DNA from: an uncultured Rhizobiaceae group bacterium
GTDB lineage: Bacteria; Pseudomonadota; Alphaproteobacteria; Rhizobiales; Rhizobiaceae
Direction: 5' to 3'
Assembly (NCBI GenBank): GCA_947501445.1
Contig: CANMVS010000002.1
Coordinates: forward strand, 372,001-436,000
DNA length: 64,000 nt
The translations under genes were made by a program, and so were the position numbers. The notes under the pieces are model-generated. The model made no database searches and was not told the origin of the DNA. It saw only the letters and a list, made by a program, of their open reading frames with translations. Every line of letters begins with the position of its first letter. Within the stretch, counting starts at the first letter, position 1. This document shows positions 19,282 to 28,707 of the stretch, in pieces.

Positions 19282-20508
19282 TCAGCGGCCTGCCAAAAAC
19301 CGCCTTGGATCACTGTTACGGCTGTTCTTGCCATCCAGTGCCGACACAAGATCAGATATGGCATTCAGATTATGCACTGACCTGAATTCGTCAACATGGG
19401 GCAGCATTGCCCGCACGCCCATGGCCCGTGCTTCAAACCCCTCGAACCGCAGCAACGGGTTTAACCAGATAAGGCGGCGGCATGATTTTTGCAGCCGTTC
19501 TATCTGTTGCGGCAGATCATCAACACTTTCGCGCTCAAGACCATCCGTAATAAGTAGAACCACGGCGCCCTGTGACAACACCCGCCGCGACCACAATCTA
19601 TTAAACTCGGCCAGCGTTTCAGAAATCCGCGTACCGCCTGACCAGTCCTGAACGGCACGCGTGCATTCATCGAGCGCTTCATCAGGATCGCGATTGCGCA
19701 TCTGGCGTGTAACATTCGTCAGGCGTGTGCCAAACAGGAAGGTATGGACGCGCCTGCGTTTCTCCGTCAGTACATGCAAAAAATGCAGAAATATTCGGGT
19801 GTATTGGCTCATTGAACCCGAAATATCGGCAAGAACGACCAGCGGCGGGTTGACATGGCGCTGCTCACGATACCGCGGCAAAATCAGCGATCCACCGGTT
19901 TTCATGGCCATGCGCATGGTTGCGCGCGGATCAACAATCGTTTTCCTTGTCGTTGGTTTGAAACGCCGCGTGCGCACTTTATCGTGGGGCAACACAAGCC
20001 TGGCAAGTGCCTGTTTGGCCGCTGCAATCTCACTGACACTCATTTGCGCAAAGTCGAGGCTGCGCAGGACTTCGTTGCCTGAACTGGTAAAGCGGGCATC
20101 CACTTCGATTTCCGGTTCTTCGTTTACCGGACGGGTTTCTTCCTGCTGATTTTGAAATGCCTCCGCAACGCGCGTTTCTGCCGCGCGTTTCTTTTCCCGG
20201 TCACGGTAGTCGGCAGCAACAGGTGAAAACATGGCAATCATTTTTTCAATAAGGTCTCGTGATCGCCAGTAGAGCCGAAATGCCTCGTCGAAAACAGCAT
20301 GGTCCTCATGCCGGTTGACGAAAATCGCATGTAAAATCCAGTAAAAATCGTCCCTTGAGCCAATGCCCACAGTCATCACAGCCTCAATGGCCTCGGTAAC
20401 TGCGGCCGGACCAACCCGCATTCCGGCGCGTCTGAGCGCCCGGGCAAAATAGACGATATTATCTGCCAGCCGACCGTGGTGTATGGGTTCCGCCTGCCCG
20501 GCGCTCAC
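19282..20508 (-). CDS. coxE: VWA-domain protein, CoxE family
   Basis: A 408-residue protein with a von Willebrand A domain in its C-terminal half. The metal-binding MIDAS motif DISGSMS is visible near residue 230, with a later ITDGLERES. CoxE-type proteins work with a MoxR-type ATPase (CoxD) in post-translational assembly of the Mo-Cu site of CO dehydrogenase and related hydroxylases. The adjacent upstream gene is such an ATPase, spaced 49 bp away. The target enzyme is not encoded in this window. Confidence 0.85.
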   Translation of the reverse strand: MSAGQAEPIHHGRLADNIVYFARALRRAGMRVGPAAVTEAIEAVMTVGIGSRDDFYWILHAIFVNRHEDHAVFDEAFRLYWRSRDLIEKMIAMFSPVAADYRDREKKRAAETRVAEAFQNQQEETRPVNEEPEIEVDARFTSSGNEVLRSLDFAQMSVSEIAAAKQALARLVLPHDKVRTRRFKPTTRKTIVDPRATMRMAMKTGGSLILPRYREQRHVNPPLVVLADISGSMSQYTRIFLHFLHVLTEKRRRVHTFLFGTRLTNVTRQMRNRDPDEALDECTRAVQDWSGGTRISETLAEFNRLWSRRVLSQGAVVLLITDGLERESVDDLPQQIERLQKSCRRLIWLNPLLRFEGFEARAMGVRAMLPHVDEFRSVHNLNAISDLVSALDGKNSRNSDPRRFLAGR

Positions 20509-20557
20509 ATTGCCCAGTTGTGCCCTCCATCAACCCACATGACACACACCTTAGCCA

Positions 20558-21499
20558 TCAGGTTGGTTCAAGCTCGGTTTTGAGTTCATCGAGAATTTTG
20601 CGCCCCTCGCCCTGTTCAATCCGGGCGATATCGTCCTGATATTTCAACAGGGTACCAATGGTGTCGGATATGGTTTCGGGATCAAGCGCCACACTGTCCA
20701 GTTCGGTTAAAGCCGTTGCCCAGTCAATGGTTTCCGCAACACCCGGGTTCTTGAACAGATCAAGCTTGCGCAGTTTCTGTACATAGGCAACCAGCTGCCC
20801 TGACAGTATCTCATTGCAGGCAGGCACTTTGCGGCGAACAATCTCCAACTCGGCATCAGCTTGCGGATAATCAACCCAGTGATAAAGACAGCGCCGCTTC
20901 AGCGCATCATGAATTTCCCGGGTTCGGTTTGTTGTGATGATGACAATCGGTGGTTCCTTTGCCTTGAAAACCCCAACCTCCGGCACTGTCACCTGATATT
21001 CAGACAAAATCTCCAGCAGATAGGCCTCAAAGGCTTCATCCGTGCGATCCAGTTCATCTATCAGAAAAATCGGTGCAGGTCCCTGCGCATCGGACACAGC
21101 CTGCAGCACCGGTCTTCGAATAAGATAACGATCTGAGAATATATTATGTTCCAGGGTCGAACGATCCGTATCCCCCGCTGCCTCCGACATCCGGATTTCC
21201 AACATCTGAGCCGGATAATTCCACTCATATACAGCCGTGGAAATATCAAGTCCCTCATAACACTGCAGCCGTATCAGCGGCCGGTTGAGCCCGGCAGACA
21301 GGACTTTGGCGATTTCAGTTTTGCCAACTCCCGCCTCTCCCTCCAGCAACAATGGACGACGCATGCGCAAGCTCAAAAAGAGCACCGTGGCCAAAGCCCG
21401 GCTGGCGACATAATTCTGGTCAGTCAGCAATGCCAGTGTTTCGTCTATTGAACCTGGCAGACTTGTCTTGGAATCACTCAACGAAAGGTCCTTTGACAT
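20558..21499 (-). CDS. coxD: MoxR-family AAA+ ATPase, CoxD type
   Basis: A 313-residue AAA+ ATPase. Walker A is GEAGVGKTEIAK (about residue 57), Walker B is FLIDELDRTDE, and a TTNRTREIHDALKRRC stretch carries sensor/arginine residues. MoxR ATPases act as chaperones with VWA partners; CoxD is the version linked to molybdenum hydroxylase maturation. Second gene of the operon after the flavin reductase, followed by coxE. A general MoxR role cannot be excluded, but the XdhC neighbours favour the Cox role. Confidence 0.87.
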   Translation of the reverse strand: MSKDLSLSDSKTSLPGSIDETLALLTDQNYVASRALATVLFLSLRMRRPLLLEGEAGVGKTEIAKVLSAGLNRPLIRLQCYEGLDISTAVYEWNYPAQMLEIRMSEAAGDTDRSTLEHNIFSDRYLIRRPVLQAVSDAQGPAPIFLIDELDRTDEAFEAYLLEILSEYQVTVPEVGVFKAKEPPIVIITTNRTREIHDALKRRCLYHWVDYPQADAELEIVRRKVPACNEILSGQLVAYVQKLRKLDLFKNPGVAETIDWATALTELDSVALDPETISDTIGTLLKYQDDIARIEQGEGRKILDELKTELEPT

Positions 21500-21628
21500 T
21501 GCGGATGCATCGCGCGTCCGAACTCGTGTGGAGCATGTTTTACCTATATGGAAATATGCTCCAGATCACAATTTTTTCCACATCCAAAGCCCAAATGCTG
21601 CAAAGGCAACTGCCACGAAGCACAAAGC

Positions 21629-22123
21629 CTATAGGCTGCGCCATGCGCGATCCATGAACAACAGTGACGATTGTTTTTCACCGATACGCAATCCCACGAC
21701 CTCACCAAACAAAACCATATGTGTCGCCATGATTGTGTGTTCGGTGATGTTGCAGTCAAAAACGGCCATTGCATCGGCAAGCGTGGGAGATCCGGTGGAC
21801 AATGTATCCCACTCGCCCATGGCAAAACGAGCATCGGCATCCTTGCCTTCAAATCCGGCAAAAGCAGCCGCCATGTCCTGATGCTGAACGGCCAGCGTAT
21901 TCAGGGCGAATTTGCCGCTTTCCAGGAAAACCCGGTTATTCGGGTTGGAGCGGTTAAGGCAGACCAGCACCATTGGTGGTTCATCGGAAACCGAACAGGC
22001 AGCCGTCACCGTTACACCGCGGCGTAAACCGGCGTGCTCTGTCGTCACAAGCTGCACATGCCCGGCATAATGTGCCATGGCATTGCGATAGTCCTCAGAC
22101 TGGACGGTTTTTCTTTTCAACAC
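21629..22123 (-). CDS. Flavin reductase family protein
   Basis: About 164 residues with the FMN-binding flavin-reductase fold: RRGVTVTAACSVSDEPPMVLVCLNRSN and FALNTLAVQH are typical. Such proteins supply reduced flavin to a partner monooxygenase or act as ferric/flavin reductases. I chose GTG 22123, since GGAG lies seven bases upstream; an ATG at 22153 lacks a site and falls at the edge of a dispersed repeat. Same strand as the Cox-type operon, 129 bp ahead of it, so co-transcription is likely but not proven. Confidence 0.78.
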   Translation of the reverse strand: MLKRKTVQSEDYRNAMAHYAGHVQLVTTEHAGLRRGVTVTAACSVSDEPPMVLVCLNRSNPNNRVFLESGKFALNTLAVQHQDMAAAFAGFEGKDADARFAMGEWDTLSTGSPTLADAMAVFDCNITEHTIMATHMVLFGEVVGLRIGEKQSSLLFMDRAWRSL

Positions 22124-22563
22124 CCACTGTCTCCAACAACCGCGGTCATCCACTAGAGCAATTCAGTTTTTGACGGGTTCGGCAAAACCTGAATGCATCA
22201 ACAAATTCAAAGACCGATACCGTTGTCCTGTTTCTGACAAAACGTGAAACGGTCCAGATCGTGTTTGCATACATAGACATATCTGCGTGTTTTGAAACCA
22301 CCGGACCCTGTTTTTCTTTTGACACCGGCAAACGACAGTCAGCGGCCAAACAAAGTTGACCGCATAAATCAAAAGTCTTGTCCCTCCTGGTGTCACAGCA
22401 ATTTGTGGCCCCAAATCACTTGGTGTGACATTTCCAATCTGCTATCGCTAGGGACATGTAATCATGGTTACCGATACAATATTTCCGCAAGAGACACTCT
22501 ATCAGGGTGAATCAAGATTGAAGAAAAGATTGACAAGCCATTGATTTACGTAGGAATTATGTG
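22124..22563. other. Divergent intergenic region carrying RIME-like copy B
   Basis: About 440 bp between the flavin reductase and binding-protein genes. The left quarter is repeat copy B. The rest has no convincing gene. TTGACA at 22530-22535 may be a -35 element for the plus-strand gene, but the -10 is poor. Confidence 0.5.
22155..22255. repeat. RIME-like dispersed repeat, copy B (full length)
   Basis: About 100 bp with two hairpins. The left hairpin shares the CAAAACCTGAAT arm of copy A, with one mismatch in the opposite arm. The right one runs from ACCGTTGTCC to GAAACGGT. It closely matches copy C at 44994-45092. Noncoding and intergenic. Confidence 0.85.
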
Positions 22564-23781
22564 ATGGAACAGTTGCGCACTCGGGCAAAGATCCATCCGA
22601 ATGCAAATGCACAATTCCAAAGGTGTACAGGAGCAATGCAAATAGTGACCGGACGGGTACAATCACTCCTGCTTGCAGCAGCCATATTTACCGGAGCGCA
22701 AGCCCTTCTGGCACCCGCGTTTGCGCAAAGCGCAGACACCGGGCTGCGGCTTGGCATCATGGTGCCGCGTGATGGCAACTTTGCCATTCTGGGAGATCAG
22801 ATAATCAATGGCGTCACGGTGATGAGAGAAAACACCGGCGTTCAGATTACCCAAACACTGGTTGAGCCGGACACATGTGACGCGGAGGGCGGAACAGACG
22901 CAGCCAGCGCATTCGTCGAGGCTGGCGTTGATGCCGTAATCGGGTTTTTGTGCCTTGAAAGCCTGACAACAGCGCTGCCAATTCTCTCCGCTTCCGGCAT
23001 ACCATCATTGTCGCTCGGGGTCCGATCCGGCATTGTCGCGGAAGACGCTGCCCGCAATAACTGGCTGTTCTTTCGCATGGCACCGCGGGCCGATGATGAA
23101 GCCAGAAAGATAACCTATACGATTTCAACGCAGTGGCTGGGCAAGCCACTGGCGTTGATTGAGGATGGCACCATCTACGGAAGGGAACTGACTGAGTCCG
23201 TTCGCCTCATGCTTGAGGAAATCGGAATAAGTCCGATTTTCACGGATAATTTTCGCCCCTCTCAGGACAGGCAGTTCAGCCTCGTCCGCCGATTGGAAAA
23301 ATCCGGCGCGACCCATGTATTTGTTGGCGGCGATCGCCAGGACATAGCCACTATTGTTCGAGACAGCGCAGATGCGGGTCTGCAGTTGGAGTTTCTTGGT
23401 GGTGATGCATTGAATGCGACCGATGGCGAACCGGCGCTTGCCAACGGCGTTCTTGCAGTGACGTTGCCGCAGGCACAAATCGAGCCATCAGCACGGCGTG
23501 CTGTAGCCCTGTTTGATGCTGCAGAGCTGGGTGTCAGCGGCTACACACTGCCGGCTTTTGCAGCAACACAGGTATTGCTGGCTGCCAGGGACGCACATCC
23601 CGACCTGACGCTCGCCAAAGCTTTGAAAAATACCGAATATGAGACCGTCATCGGGCCGATAGAATTCGATTCTTTCGGCGAGCGCAAAGACAATCCGTTC
23701 GAATTGATGGTCTGGTATGACGGGGTCTTTGTGCCGTCTGATTTGACCAACGATGCAAATTCGCAAGGGCCTTCGCAATGA
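22564..23781 (+). CDS. ABC transporter substrate-binding protein (Leu/Ile/Val-type, PBP type 1)
   Basis: About 405 residues. An N-terminal signal peptide (core LLLAAAIFTGAQALLAPAFAQ) precedes a type-1 periplasmic binding fold (LRLGIMVPRDGNFAILGDQIINGV). No permease or ATPase gene lies nearby, so it is either an orphan receptor or works with a transporter elsewhere. ATG 22564 has AGGA eight bases upstream. ATG 22636 would give a normal-length signal peptide, but its AGGAG is only two bases away. The stop overlaps the next gene's ATG by four bases, tying it to the P1 peptidase. Ligand unknown. Confidence 0.8.
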   Translation: MEQLRTRAKIHPNANAQFQRCTGAMQIVTGRVQSLLLAAAIFTGAQALLAPAFAQSADTGLRLGIMVPRDGNFAILGDQIINGVTVMRENTGVQITQTLVEPDTCDAEGGTDAASAFVEAGVDAVIGFLCLESLTTALPILSASGIPSLSLGVRSGIVAEDAARNNWLFFRMAPRADDEARKITYTISTQWLGKPLALIEDGTIYGRELTESVRLMLEEIGISPIFTDNFRPSQDRQFSLVRRLEKSGATHVFVGGDRQDIATIVRDSADAGLQLEFLGGDALNATDGEPALANGVLAVTLPQAQIEPSARRAVALFDAAELGVSGYTLPAFAATQVLLAARDAHPDLTLAKALKNTEYETVIGPIEFDSFGERKDNPFELMVWYDGVFVPSDLTNDANSQGPSQ

Positions 23782-24791
23782 AACAAATGGGTGCGCGCAA
23801 TCTACTCACTGATGTTGAGGGACTGCTTGTCGGCAATGCGCAGGATCATGAGCTGAAGTCAGGCGTAACAACTGTCTTCTGCCCCGATGGCGCTGTCGCG
23901 GCGGTGCAGGTTCTGGGCGGCGCTCCAGGTACACGCGAGACCGATCTTCTGGAGCCGCATAATACTGTGAGCTCAATCAATGCCATTGTCCTGTCCGGTG
24001 GTTCGGCATTTGGTCTTGATGCTGCCTCAGGCGTGCAGGCTGCGCTGCGCGAACAGGACATCGGGCATCACGTTGGTGGCTTTTACGTCCCCATCGTTCC
24101 AAGTGCCATTCTGTTTGATCTTACCAATGGCGGCGACAAGAACTGGGGTCGATATTCGCCCTATCAGGCTCTTGGTTATGAGGCCATTGGCAATGCGGCC
24201 CGCGACTTTGAGATTGGATCCGTGGGTGCTGGCACCGGCGCGTTAACCGCAGACTGCAAGGCCGGTCTGGGCTCTGCCTCGCTGGTCCTCGACAGTGGTG
24301 TCACGATCGGCGCTGTTGTTGCGCCAAACGCAATGGGCACTGTCAATGTGGGTGGCAGCAAACACTTTTGGGCTGCGCCATTTGAGCTGGACGGTGAATT
24401 TGGCGGCATGGGCTGGCCCTCGCCCTTTCCCGAAAGCACCACAGACCTGCGCATAAAATTTCGCGATGATTTCAGCCCTGACGGGGCCAATACCACCATT
24501 GGCGTCATTGCTACGGATGCGGTGTTGAGCAAGGCAGAAGCCAAACGCCTTGCAATTGCCGCTCATGATGGTTTCAGCCGCGCCATCTGGCCGGCGCACA
24601 CGCCATTTGACGGTGATCTTATTTTCGCCCTGGCGACTGGAAAAAGCGGCCGGGAAATTGATACAAATGATTTCCTCGACCTTTGCGCCGGTGCTGCCGC
24701 GGTAATGGCGCGCGCCATTGCAAGAGGCGTTTATCATGCACAAGGCAAACCCGGTGATATCAAACCCAGCTGGCACGAAAGATTCGGATAA
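23778..24791 (+). CDS. P1 family peptidase (DmpA-like aminopeptidase)
   Basis: A 337-residue protein of the DmpA/L-aminopeptidase-D-esterase family, which processes itself at an internal Gly-Ser/Thr-type bond to form the active Ntn hydrolase. Visible family motifs are VLSGGSAFGLDAASGV (about residue 72), GSVGAGTGA and the AVVAPNAMGTV segment that precedes the nucleophile region. Translationally coupled (ATGA) to the binding-protein gene. Related enzymes cut N-terminal residues, including D-residues, from small peptides; the substrate here is unknown. No signal peptide. Confidence 0.82.
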   Translation: MKQMGARNLLTDVEGLLVGNAQDHELKSGVTTVFCPDGAVAAVQVLGGAPGTRETDLLEPHNTVSSINAIVLSGGSAFGLDAASGVQAALREQDIGHHVGGFYVPIVPSAILFDLTNGGDKNWGRYSPYQALGYEAIGNAARDFEIGSVGAGTGALTADCKAGLGSASLVLDSGVTIGAVVAPNAMGTVNVGGSKHFWAAPFELDGEFGGMGWPSPFPESTTDLRIKFRDDFSPDGANTTIGVIATDAVLSKAEAKRLAIAAHDGFSRAIWPAHTPFDGDLIFALATGKSGREIDTNDFLDLCAGAAAVMARAIARGVYHAQGKPGDIKPSWHERFG

Positions 24792-24873
24792 CGGGGCAAT
24801 CACAGATCATCCATTTGTCTCTGAAAGGCGTTAGTGCTATGGCCGCGCCATAACCCCTTACCCGGAGCACACA

Positions 24874-25551
24874 ATGAGCCGCCCGATCAAAATCGCACCG
24901 TCCATACTAGCCGCTGATTTTGCCAAACTTGGCAAGGAAGTACGCGATGTAACCGATGCCGGGGCGGACTGGATACATCTTGATGTCATGGACGGGCATT
25001 TTGTTCCCAATATTTCCTACGGTCCGGATGTCATCAAGGCGCTGCGTTCGAGCAGTGAGGCCGTGTTTGATTGTCATTTGATGATTTCCCCCTGTGATCC
25101 CTATCTGGAGGCCTTTGCCAAGGCGGGCTGTGACATCATCACAGTGCACGCCGAAGCGGGCCCGCATCTGCACCGCTCACTGCAAGCTGTGCGGTCTCTC
25201 GGAAAGAAAGCCGGTGTTGCAATCAATCCGGCGACACCTGAAAGCCTGATTGAACCCGTCATTAATGATGTTGACCTCATATTGATCATGAGCGTTAACC
25301 CAGGCTTCGGCGGGCAAAAATTCATTCCCTCGATCCTTGAAAAGGCGCGGCGGATCAATGCCATGATTGGAACCCGCGCCATCGATCTTGAAGTCGATGG
25401 CGGCATAACAGTCGAAACAGCGCCATTGGCAGCAGCAGCAGGCATTAATGCGCTCGTTGCGGGGTCAGCAGTCTTTCGTGGCGGCACGATAGAAGCCTAC
25501 AGAGAGAATATTTCCGCAATTCGAGCCGCAGCGGTGGGCGCCACAGGTTAG
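24874..25551 (+). CDS. rpe: Ribulose-phosphate 3-epimerase
   Basis: TIM-barrel enzyme of 225 residues interconverting ribulose-5-phosphate and xylulose-5-phosphate in the pentose phosphate pathway. Conserved segments: [25 protein letters not shown] with the metal-binding His/Asp, [17 protein letters not shown], and EVDGGI with the catalytic Asp. ATG 24874 follows a CCGGAG site. A small hairpin (24838-24852) lies in the leader. Length and motifs are standard. Confidence 0.96.
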   Translation: MSRPIKIAPSILAADFAKLGKEVRDVTDAGADWIHLDVMDGHFVPNISYGPDVIKALRSSSEAVFDCHLMISPCDPYLEAFAKAGCDIITVHAEAGPHLHRSLQAVRSLGKKAGVAINPATPESLIEPVINDVDLILIMSVNPGFGGQKFIPSILEKARRINAMIGTRAIDLEVDGGITVETAPLAAAAGINALVAGSAVFRGGTIEAYRENISAIRAAAVGATG

Positions 25552-25605
25552 TGACCGCACTCCGGCGACTTGCTGCAAACAGCTCCTAAAAGGGAACAAA
25601 CCATA

Positions 25606-26103
25606 TTGAACGCCCTATTGGCCCGCGCCAAACGCTCTTTGCCATCCCCAGCATTTATGCTGACAGGCACATTGCTGTGGGGTTGTGCCATGGCATTGTC
25701 GCTTGTTGCCGGATTGCAACTCTCCATCGAAGGCTACACCATCCATAAAATCCCACTGCTGTGGATTTATTTTGCCGGCGCTGCCGCATCGTTTCCGATC
25801 GCAATTTTCGTAGCGCGGTTCCTATCCGACAGGCGGACAGCCGAAACACGATTTGCCGCCGTTTTCCTGTGTCTTTCAACGGTGACCGTTGGTATTACAG
25901 CTATCCTGTTTGCCCTGATTTATCGAAATCTCTACGCCCAGTGGCACGGAGAATTCCTGACAGTGCTGTGGACCTACCAATTTATATTCACCACCGCATC
26001 GGCCCTGGTGCAATTTGCGGTGATAGGTCTGCGCTTGTATTTTCCTGTCGGATTTGTGTTTCTGATCGCTACCAGCTTCTGGCTGGCGGCATCCATGCGT
26101 TGA
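25606..26103 (+). CDS. Conserved membrane protein, function unknown
   Basis: About 165 residues with four predicted membrane segments (roughly 15-37, 50-70, 82-106 and 115-160 of the chosen start) and a short basic N-terminus (LLARAKRSL). I do not recognise the family. TTG 25606 is preceded by AAAGGGA; a TTG at 25570 with no site would add 12 residues. It lies between rpe and purB on the same strand, a position where Hyphomicrobiales often carry a small membrane protein. Confidence 0.65.
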   Translation: MNALLARAKRSLPSPAFMLTGTLLWGCAMALSLVAGLQLSIEGYTIHKIPLLWIYFAGAAASFPIAIFVARFLSDRRTAETRFAAVFLCLSTVTVGITAILFALIYRNLYAQWHGEFLTVLWTYQFIFTTASALVQFAVIGLRLYFPVGFVFLIATSFWLAASMR

Positions 26104-26196
26104 GATCACAATGAAAGTCTGCTAGCAGGCAGGCAACGTTATTCGTGCCCGGCTGTCGGCTGCGCCTGTTTTTATCAGCACCAGTGAGAATCTCCC

Positions 26197-27507
26197 ATGA
26201 TCCCTCGTTATTCCCGACCTGATATGGTTGCCATTTGGTCTCCTGAATCAAAATTTCGCATTTGGTTTGAAATTGAAGCCCACGCCTGTGATGCACTTGC
26301 AGATTTGGGGGTCATTCCAAAATCAGCAGCAGCAACGATCTGGGAAAAAGGCGGCAACGCGGTTTTCGATGTTGCCCGGATTGACGAAATTGAAGCCATC
26401 ACAAAACATGATGTCATCGCGTTTCTTACGCATTTGTCTGAGATCGTCGGCCCCGATGCGCGTTTTGTCCATCAGGGCATGACCTCCTCTGATATTCTGG
26501 ACACATGTTTTAATGTGCAACTGGTCAAAGCCACCGACATTTTGTTGGCCGACATGCAAAAACTCCTTGATGCATTGAAGCGCCGCGCCCTTGAGCACAA
26601 AGATACAATCACCATTGGCCGCAGTCATGGCATCCACGGAGAGCCAACCACATTCGGTGTCAAACTGGCTCTGGCCTACGCTGAGTTCGAGCGCTGCAAA
26701 AGCAGATTGCTTGCTGCACGTGAGGAAGTAGCCACCTGTGCCATTTCAGGCGCCGTCGGCACATTTGCCAATATCGATCCGCGGGTAGAGGCGCATGTTG
26801 CCAAGGCCATGGGTTTGACCGCAGAACCCGTTTCAACGCAGGTAATTCCGCGCGACCGCCACGCAATGTATTTTGCAACACTGGGTGTAATTGCATCTTG
26901 CGTTGAACGGTTATCGGTGGAAATTCGTCACCTTCAGCGCACCGAGGTTCTGGAGGCCGAGGAATATTTCTCACCGGGCCAAAAAGGCTCGTCAGCCATG
27001 CCGCACAAGCGCAACCCGATATTGACTGAAAACCTGACAGGACTTGCCCGCATGGTGCGCTCCTATGCCATGCCCGCCATGGAAAATGTAGCCCTTTGGC
27101 ATGAACGTGACATCTCCCATTCGTCCGTTGAACGCATGATCGGGCCGGATGCCACGGTGACACTCGATTTTGCCCTGGCCCGGCTGACCGGCGTTGTCGA
27201 CAAACTATTGGTTTATCCCGAAAACATGATGGCAAACCTGAATAAATTCAAAGGGCTTGTACATTCACAGCGCGTTTTGCTGGCACTGACACAGGCGGGC
27301 GTCAGCCGCGAGGATGCCTATACGCTGGTTCAGCGCAATGCCATGCGTGTTTGGGAAGACAACAAGGATTTTCTGACTGAATTGCTTGCCGACGCCGATG
27401 TCTGTGCGGCCTTGTCTGAAGAAGAGATTCGGGAAAAATTCGACCTCGCCTACCATACCAAACACGTCGAGACGATATTCACCCGGGTCTTCGGCGAGAC
27501 TTCCTGA
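26197..27507 (+). CDS. purB: Adenylosuccinate lyase
   Basis: 436 residues. Cleaves SAICAR to AICAR and adenylosuccinate to AMP, both releasing fumarate. The fumarase/aspartase-superfamily signature SSAMPHKRNP is near residue 267. GMTSSDILDT (about 93) and GRSHGIHGEPTTFG (catalytic His, about 145) are present. Cytoplasmic tetramer. Upstream of the pur genes at 28.7-29.7 kb and on the same strand. Confidence 0.97.
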   Translation: MIPRYSRPDMVAIWSPESKFRIWFEIEAHACDALADLGVIPKSAAATIWEKGGNAVFDVARIDEIEAITKHDVIAFLTHLSEIVGPDARFVHQGMTSSDILDTCFNVQLVKATDILLADMQKLLDALKRRALEHKDTITIGRSHGIHGEPTTFGVKLALAYAEFERCKSRLLAAREEVATCAISGAVGTFANIDPRVEAHVAKAMGLTAEPVSTQVIPRDRHAMYFATLGVIASCVERLSVEIRHLQRTEVLEAEEYFSPGQKGSSAMPHKRNPILTENLTGLARMVRSYAMPAMENVALWHERDISHSSVERMIGPDATVTLDFALARLTGVVDKLLVYPENMMANLNKFKGLVHSQRVLLALTQAGVSREDAYTLVQRNAMRVWEDNKDFLTELLADADVCAALSEEEIREKFDLAYHTKHVETIFTRVFGETS

Positions 27508-27536
27508 CTGTTTGTGACCACCTGTAGAGATGCACC

Positions 27537-28091
27537 ATGAAAGCTTCTGAAGCGGACATATTGATCGTACCGGGCTATAAAAACTCCGGCCCGGATCACT
27601 GGCAGAGCCGATGGCAAAAGAAACTGTCAACCGCGCGTCGTGTGGAGCAGGAATCCTGGGCCAAGCCGGTCCGTGAGGAATGGACAGCCACTATTGCTGA
27701 AGCCGTTAACGCAGCGACAAGACCGGTTGTGCTGGTCGCACATTCCCTGGGATGCGCTGCATCAATTCAGACAATCGCCCAATTTGAGCGTAAAGTCGCC
27801 GGTGCTTTGTTTGTCGCACCACCGGATGTGGCGAACGAAAAAATACGCCCACGTCACCTGAGAACATTCGGGCCCTACCCACGCGATCCACTGCCATTTC
27901 CGTCAATCGTTGTTGCCAGTCAAAACGACCCGTTTTGCGCCTATGACGTTGCGGAAGATATCGCAGCAGCCTGGGGCTCTTTGTTCATGGGAGCGGGAGA
28001 AGTTGGCCATATCAATGAGGAATCAGGTTTTGGGCCATGGCCGGAAGGTCTGATGGTATTTGCAAAATTCATGGGTCAGTTGAAGAACTGA
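27537..28091 (+). CDS. RBBP9/YdeN family serine hydrolase
   Basis: A 184-residue small alpha/beta hydrolase. It has the typical opening VPGYKNSGPDHWQSRW, a Ser nucleophile in AHSLGC (about residue 68), the acidic residue in SQNDPFC, and the catalytic His in VGHINEESGFGPWPEG. Members cleave small esters; the physiological substrate is unknown. It starts 29 bp after purB and ends at a hairpin. Confidence 0.88.
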   Translation: MKASEADILIVPGYKNSGPDHWQSRWQKKLSTARRVEQESWAKPVREEWTATIAEAVNAATRPVVLVAHSLGCAASIQTIAQFERKVAGALFVAPPDVANEKIRPRHLRTFGPYPRDPLPFPSIVVASQNDPFCAYDVAEDIAAAWGSLFMGAGEVGHINEESGFGPWPEGLMVFAKFMGQLKN

Positions 28092-28097
28092 AATTGC

Positions 28098-28127
28098 GGC
28101 CCCACGATGAAAACACCGTGGGGCCGA
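28098..28127. terminator. Hairpin between convergent RBBP9-like and DUF1476 genes
   Basis: Ten-base perfect arms CGGCCCCACG/CGTGGGGCCG with a 10-base loop, between two converging genes. T-runs are weak on both sides, so it may work as a bidirectional terminator or simply as a 3'-end stabiliser. Confidence 0.65.
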
Positions 28128-28135
28128 AACTGGTG

Positions 28136-28456
28136 CTATTCTGTAACGATCTGCTCGCGTGCGGTACGCATCAATTCATCCATTGTGCGACGAATCTGGT
28201 GGTCGGACTGATTCACACCGGCAGCATCAAAATCGCCGCGCACCTTGCGGAAAACATCTTCATCGCCCGCTTCCTCGAAGTCGGACATTATAACTTCCTT
28301 GGCATAGGCGTCGGCTTCTTCACCTTCTTTGCCAAGCAGATCGGCAGCCCAAAGTCCAAGCAGTTTGTTGCGTCGGGCTTCAGCCTTGAACTGCAACTCC
28401 TCATCGTGAGCAAATTTATTTTCATACGCGTCGCTGCGTTCGTCCATGCCGCTCAT
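28136..28456 (-). CDS. F1-ATPase inhibitor zeta subunit (DUF1476)
   Basis: A 106-residue acidic, helical protein of the DUF1476 family. In Paracoccus the homologue (zeta) binds F1-ATPase and blocks ATP hydrolysis. The N-terminal DERSDAYENKFAHDEEL stretch corresponds to the inhibitory region. The remainder is a four-helix bundle-like domain. The gene next to purC is conserved in Hyphomicrobiales. Divergent from purC, with about 250 bp between them. Confidence 0.9.
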   Translation of the reverse strand: MSGMDERSDAYENKFAHDEELQFKAEARRNKLLGLWAADLLGKEGEEADAYAKEVIMSDFEEAGDEDVFRKVRGDFDAAGVNQSDHQIRRTMDELMRTAREQIVTE

Positions 28457-28707
28457 ATTCAGTTCTCCTGAACGTGTGATTTATTCGTGTTTTGAACAGA
28501 GACTTTCGCTGTTCAACTCGTGCCTGTAAACCAAATACGCACCCAAAGATCAATCATTGCATTGGTTCTCGTTAAAATAACAATTGAATTCGGCGAAAAT
28601 GCAGGCACCGACCGATTGTGAAATTGTACACTTTAAGCTAGATCATAGCAAAATTGTCGCTAATGGACGCGATGCGCAGTCATCACATCGCAGAAACAGA
28701 GAAAACC

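Noticed and set aside
24838-24852. Small hairpin TATGGC/GCCATA before rpe
   Set aside because: Only six base pairs with no T-run; too weak to call.
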